Assembly: GCA_009602735.1 (NCBI GenBank)
Contig: WELA01003378.1
Location: 18,223-49,592, forward strand
Length of the DNA stretch: 31,370 nt
Direction: 5' to 3'
From: Mesotaenium endlicherianum
Taxonomy: Eukaryota > Streptophyta > Zygnematophyceae > Zygnematales > Mesotaeniaceae
Shown here: piece after piece, positions 27,366 to 31,370 of the stretch
Layout of the letters: every line of letters starts with the position of its first letter
Numbering within the stretch: the stretch's first letter is position 1
Notes under the pieces: model-generated
The model's input: the letters and a program-made list of their open reading frames with translations, nothing else
The model's database searches: none
Told to the model about the DNA's origin: nothing
Made by a program: the position numbers and the translations under genes

Positions 27366-28054
27366 TATGATGAATCAGCATATTACTAGATATAATATTC
27401 ATTTAAATATAGTATTTAGTTCAGTCTGGTGAATCTTAGTAAATATTTTGGTTTGTTGGACTCTAAGTTAAATTCAGTATAATGACTCAGTCGAGGGCAG
27501 CAAGCTAAAGTCACCTTAGGTCAGCTTGCTGACACATTCTTTGACAGCCAGCTAATTTCCGTACTCGGTATCAGTTAATTTCCTAGATATGCATCTATGT
27601 GTGATATCCTAGATGAATGGCCAGAGGACACCCTTGGATGGATGGCGATTCGGGATGATGAGAGATGGTTGTGGATGTGGTTAGCCAAAGTCCTACCGAC
27701 GTGGTTAACTCCCAAGTAGGCGGTGCCATTGCACTCGCCGTCGAACAGGTTAGGTCATGCTCTCAAGTTCGGCATTTGAAAATAAGGCCAACTCTCTTGT
27801 ACCGCTTACTGAGAGATATCTGAATCCAAGGCGAGAAGCCATTGATGCGAACTGTCCTCTGGCTGTGCTTATGTTAAGTTTGCTGATTGCATGATTGATG
27901 CTGATTTAGTTGCATTTGACTTCTAAGTACTGAAATGCTAGTTGTGGAGTCTTTGCTGATTACTAAATAACTAGATTAGAACTTAAATATTACTTGCTGA
28001 TATGAAGATCCTTTATTAATTGTTAAGCGCCTATCGGTAAGTCGATTCCTTTCA
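27366..28054 (+). repeat. Solo gypsy LTR inside the accessory gene
   Basis: A 689-base LTR with a damaged start (TATGATGAATCAG instead of TGTAATGAATCAG) and end TTCCTTTCA. The flanks GCTGA (27361-27365) and ACTGA (28055-28059) are a 5-base duplication with one substitution. Removing it restores the coiled-coil frame. Confidence 0.9.
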
Positions 28055-28223
28055 ACTGAGAAGGAGAGGCTGAGTAAGGCAGAAGAGGAAGCGAAAGTTC
28101 CAACTGGAGAGCTATCGCTATACAGTCCTGGGCAAGAGATTTGACCTTCTGCAGGAGGCACTGAAGTTTGCCCAGGAAAGCAGGGCAGCATATCAGAGGG
28201 CAACCCTGCAAAGAGAAGGAGAG

Positions 28224-28407
28224 GGAGCTACACTCTGAGATCGGTATGGTCCAAAACGGCAAAAAACGCCCCAGACGTCGATCTCCGCCCATCTCCGCCC
28301 AAGGCGTAAACCTATTTGTCTCCACCTGTGTGCCTGAAAGTGGAGAGGTTTTCAACACTTTTCTCCACCCGTGTGCCTGAAGGTGTAGCAGATTTTAGCA
28401 ATAAACG
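28224..28407. other. Short unidentified segment with a 24-base direct repeat
   Basis: Lies between the truncated accessory gene and the right-hand LTR. TCTCCACCTGTGTGCCTGAA at 28319 recurs as TCTCCACCCGTGTGCCTGAA at 28362 (22 of 24 bases match over the full unit). No coding sequence is supported and there is no match to other parts of the window. Confidence 0.5.
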
Positions 28408-29127
28408 TGTAATGAATCAGTATATTAGTAGATATAATATTCATTTAGATATAATAGTTAATTAAGATCAGCCTGCTGAACTTTAATTAATAGTCAGTCT
28501 GCTGGACTTTATATAATTATCAGTTTAATGACTCAGTCGGAAGCAGCAGGCTAAAGTCAACTTAAGTCAGCTTGCTGACACATTCTTTGACAGCCAGCTG
28601 ACTTCCGTACTCGGTAGCAGCGAACTGCCTCGATATGCATCTAAGTGTGGTATGCTAGATGGATGGCCAAATGACATCCCTATGATGGATGGCGATTCGG
28701 GATCATGGGAGATGGCGGTGGATTTGGTTAACCGAGGTCCTACCAACGTGGTTAACTCCCGGGTAGGCGGTGCCATCGCACTGGCCGTTGAACAGTAAAC
28801 TCATTCCATGTACATATGCTAGGCAATGCTCTCGAGTTCGGCATTCGGAAACGAGGCCAACTCTCTTGTACAGCTTACTGAGAGAGATCTGAATCCAAGG
28901 CGAGAAGCCATTGATACGCACTGTCTTCTAACCTTGCTTATGTATGAGTTTACTGATTTGCATTCTTGATGCTAGTTTACTCTCATTTGGCTGACGAGTA
29001 TTATTCACTGCTAGTGCGTTGTCCTTTTGCCGTTAAACACTTAACGGAAAGTACCATAAAGATTACTTGCTGATATAAAGATCTTTATTAATTGTAAATC
29101 GCCTATTTAGTAAGTCGATTCATTTCA
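28408..29127 (+). repeat. 5' LTR of gypsy copy 3
   Basis: A 720-base LTR from TGTAATGAATCAG to TTCATTTCA. TTTATATAAT at 28508-28517 is a likely TATA box. It contains the inverted pair GTTAACC/GGTTAAC near 28725-28755. Confidence 0.93.
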
Positions 29128-29128
29128 G

Positions 29129-29140
29129 TGGTATCGGAGC
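29129..29140 (+). promoter_or_regulatory. Primer binding site, initiator Met tRNA type
   Basis: TGGTATCGGAGC, two bases after the LTR end. It differs by one base from TGGTATCAGAGC, the tRNA-iMet complement used by many plant LTR elements. Confidence 0.85.
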
Positions 29141-29161
29141 AGTTATCACAGTCTTCTTTAT

Positions 29162-30640
29162 ATGGTAAGGACAAGGTCTCAAACTAGCAACTCCCGAGAC
29201 ATGGAGAACCAGGATAACGAGAATGTCGAAAACCAGGCGGAAAGCCATGTAGCGGGAAACCGTACCTATTCGGAAGCAGTAGCGGATACTGCAGCTAGGG
29301 AGGCTGCAGATGAGGCAGCTGCTATTGCCTCAGTCGCAGCTCAGCAAGCTGAGGAGGAGATAGCCAGACTAGAAGCTGAACAAGTAGCAAAGGCCGCTGA
29401 AGATATACAAAGGAGGGAAGGACAGCCAGCTGACGAGCGCACTGTTGAAGAACTTATGGCATCAAGGGCCAATGTTCTGAACCCACCTCCTGCCGTACAA
29501 CTCAATGTACCCCTAGGTCAAATACGTGACCGGCTGAATGCGGCAGGAATTGCTGCTGCAGGAGCAAGAGGGATTGTTGAGGACACTACTCAGCGAGTAG
29601 ATGCCAATGCTGCTGCTGCATTTGCTAATCTACCACCCCAAAATGTAGACTTGGGAGCATTGTTCGTTCAGATGCAGTCGCAAATGGCGACCATGTATCA
29701 GTCCCAGCAGGAGGACAAAAGAATCATAATGTCCCTACTCCGGGACAGAGACCAACTGGGGTCTCACACCACTAGTGGTGGTGGCCGAGGGCCTAGTAAG
29801 CCCAAGCCGAAACCTCCCCAGGACTATGATCCTGAGGGAAACAGAAAATATTACCTGATCAAGTTTCTCGCGGATGTTGAGCAGTGGCTGGAGAACTACC
29901 CAGAACTGCAAGATTACGAGAAGGTCAGGCACACCGGTGCGCTACTGAAAGGCAGTGCCGCAGACTGGTGGCTTTACTGGAAGGAAGAGCGTAAGGCTCG
30001 GCAACTCGGTGACCCTACGTGGGTAGAGTTTGTCGAGAAGTTGCATGAGAAGTTTGATGTCATCAACCAGCAGGAGAAAGCTATCTATGCGATGATCTCC
30101 CTGACACTGAAGCAGACCACTTCAGTTGCTGAGTTTGCTCAAAAGTTCCAAGAGAACATGATGAAGCAGCCTGATTTGCCAGAACGGTATAGGATAGCAT
30201 ACTTCAGGTATGGCTTGAAATCCGAGGTCTCTGGTCATTTTGCTGAGAAAAAGTATGAGAAACTGGCTGACTTGATCCAGGATGCTGACGCCTGGGATCA
30301 GCAGCAGTTCAATCACAAGCGCCAGAGTAACGCTTTGGTGTCTAAGATTGTCAAAAAGCCCCACGGTTCCTACAATGCAGTTGAAGGAGACCAGGCTGAG
30401 GATAATCAGGGTGATGAATATGAGTATGAGTACAATGCTATTCAGTCTAGAGGTAGAGGTGGTCCCTCTCGAGGTGGCTATGGAAGGGGTGGTGGTAGGA
30501 CTAAGCCGAGACCAGCCTCAGCAAAATCTACTTGCTACCATTGTCAGCAGAAAGGCCACTACAGAGAACAGTGTCCGGTCAAGCACCTGCCTAAGGTCGA
30601 GAGAAAAGACCAGCCTTTAAAAGACAGCAACAGTCAGTAA
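29162..30640 (+). CDS. gag: Gag protein of gypsy copy 3 (492 aa)
   Basis: The structural protein of the virus-like particle. The start ATG at 29162 lies 21 bases after the PBS. Residues 1-110 are charged and Ala/Glu-rich (REAADEAAAIASVAAQQAEE), likely helical. A Gly/Pro/Lys linker (GGGRGPSKPKPKPPQDY) precedes the retrotransposon gag (capsid) region at about 225-330, with ADWWLYWKEERKAR and FVEKLHEKFDVINQQEKA. An Arg/Gly-rich stretch (SRGRGGPSRGGYGRGGG) and one zinc knuckle CYHCQQKGHYREQC (CX2CX4HX4C, residues 458-471) form the RNA-binding C-terminus. The frame ends at TAA 30638-30640, seven codons past the slippery site. Confidence 0.95.
   Translation: MVRTRSQTSNSRDMENQDNENVENQAESHVAGNRTYSEAVADTAAREAADEAAAIASVAAQQAEEEIARLEAEQVAKAAEDIQRREGQPADERTVEELMASRANVLNPPPAVQLNVPLGQIRDRLNAAGIAAAGARGIVEDTTQRVDANAAAAFANLPPQNVDLGALFVQMQSQMATMYQSQQEDKRIIMSLLRDRDQLGSHTTSGGGRGPSKPKPKPPQDYDPEGNRKYYLIKFLADVEQWLENYPELQDYEKVRHTGALLKGSAADWWLYWKEERKARQLGDPTWVEFVEKLHEKFDVINQQEKAIYAMISLTLKQTTSVAEFAQKFQENMMKQPDLPERYRIAYFRYGLKSEVSGHFAEKKYEKLADLIQDADAWDQQQFNHKRQSNALVSKIVKKPHGSYNAVEGDQAEDNQGDEYEYEYNAIQSRGRGGPSRGGYGRGGGRTKPRPASAKSTCYHCQQKGHYREQCPVKHLPKVERKDQPLKDSNSQ
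30616..30622 (+). promoter_or_regulatory. -1 ribosomal frameshift slippery site, gag to pol
   Basis: T TTA AAA in the gag frame fits the X XXY YYZ rule. A one-base slip backward leads into the open pol frame (TTT AAA AGA CAG) and avoids the gag stop at 30638. The heptamer and frame relation are the same in the minus element. Confidence 0.8.
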
Positions 30641-31370
30641 TCCAGTCTACTGACTGTGAGGATGCTAGAGATAGTGAGTCGTCACTAGCTGCCCTCGTAG
30701 CAGGTATTATGGGTCCTGCTGAACTGGATTCACTATGCATGCCTGACAACCAGATAAAGGAGACCATCAGCAATATAGACGTCCAGAGAGTGCACACTCT
30801 GGATGCCCTTGTTCAACCTGATGTCCAACATTTATTTGCTACGTCATTAGAACAATGCGAAAGTCAGGAAAAGACAGTCCCCCCTATCCTACTGCATTGC
30901 ATGATTGCAGGTAGGAAGGTGAGAGCATTTGTTGACGGAGGGGCGTCACATACTTTTATCCACAAGGACTTAGTTAAGCGGCTAAGGCTGCCTACTGTCA
31001 CCCAAGGGAATAGAAAAATATTCCTTGGAGATGCCTCAAGTATCCCGGGAGGAGTTATAACCAAGCCTATTGAGGTCCAGTTAGGTTCTGGCATTGCAGT
31101 TCTAACTGAAACGCTTACATTTGAGGTACTCAACACTGGTTTCTATGATCTCGTGCTAGGCACGTCTTGGCTTATTAGACATCAAGCTGAAGTGTGTTGG
31201 AGCAGACGTACAGTTAAAGTGAGAGGAGCCAATGATGGGCAGACTGACTTGGCACCCACCAGTGCTCTTCCTCTTGTCCTGTGTGGATGGCACATGAAGG
31301 AAAAGAAGAGGCTTCCAGAAGGATGCAAGTTGCTGAATGCAATGGAGTTCGTCAAAAGCTGGAACCAGAA
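30616..31370 (+). CDS. pol: pol of gypsy copy 3: linker and aspartic protease, continues outside window
   Basis: Open from the frameshift site to the right edge in the -1 frame. The first 80 residues are a linker (CEDARDSESSLAALVAG). The retropepsin-like protease follows, with active-site VDGGASHTFI near 30937-30963 and the later GFYDLVLGTSWLIRH strand, typical of gypsy proteases. Reverse transcriptase, RNase H, integrase and chromodomain are expected beyond the window by comparison with 12841-16629. Where the minus copy has TAA (16135), this copy has GAA. Confidence 0.92.

Larger units (their letters stand above)
23037..28223 (+). pseudogene. Accessory coiled-coil gene of gypsy copy 2, split by two insertions and truncated
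   Basis: Pieces: 23037-23062, 27150-27365 and 28060-28223. The first opens MTKRKNEL at the same position as the minus copy's MTQKSELKRK. It is cut at a TTAA by piggyBac copy 3 and resumes at 27150 in frame (KRKRKANQARQQYQEVQEDI). A Glu/Lys coiled coil follows, cut at 27365 by a solo LTR and resumed at 28060 (EKERLSKAEEEAK). After a frameshift the conserved block RYTVLGKRFDLLQEALKFAQ appears, and similarity ends near 28223. Function unknown. Confidence 0.85.
28408..31370 (+). mobile_element. gypsy chromovirus copy 3, best preserved, 3' part outside window
   Basis: 5' LTR, PBS, an unbroken gag, the frameshift site and an unbroken start of pol, in the same layout as the minus element. No stop or frameshift is seen in gag or in the 755 bases of pol visible, in contrast to the other copies. 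The left flank is AAACG; the partner duplication would lie beyond the window. Confidence 0.93.

Overview
The window looks like nuclear DNA of a eukaryote, most likely a green alga or a relative. It has a many-exon ion-channel gene with GT-AG introns, chromodomain-type Ty3/gypsy retrotransposons primed by a tRNA-Met-like site, and piggyBac transposons. I cannot name the species.

Region 1 (1-5663) is GC-rich. It holds one host gene on the minus strand, running off the left edge. Eleven exons encode a BK-like (Slo-type) potassium channel: S1-S6, a pore with TVGYGD, and the start of an RCK domain. Ten of the eleven exons join in one reading frame; one junction near the N-terminus does not. Two introns contain long G homopolymers that start beside an N and look like sequencing or assembly artefacts.

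Region 2 (5664-7047) has no feature I can support.

Region 3 (7048-31370) is more AT-rich and is a nest of transposable elements. From left to right: a truncated LTR; piggyBac copy 1 (minus), carrying a solo LTR; piggyBac copy 2 (plus), abutting copy 1 head to head and split by an 8.9-kb gypsy element (minus, 9833-18736); a short AT-rich repeat; a gypsy pol fragment (plus). The accessory gene that follows that pol fragment is split by piggyBac copy 3 (itself hit by a 760-bp insertion) and by another solo LTR. Last comes the 5' half of a much better preserved gypsy element (LTR, PBS, gag, protease), which runs off the right edge.

The gypsy family has gag and pol joined by a -1 frameshift site, and pol ends in a chromodomain. 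Between pol and the 3' LTR it carries an extra coiled-coil gene of unknown function. In both copies that gene is preceded by a TATA-like box and a short intron-like segment. This accessory gene, and the composite LTR of the minus element, which has captured a scrap of piggyBac, are the most unusual things here. Apart from the right-hand gypsy element, the transposons are decayed by stops and frameshifts.
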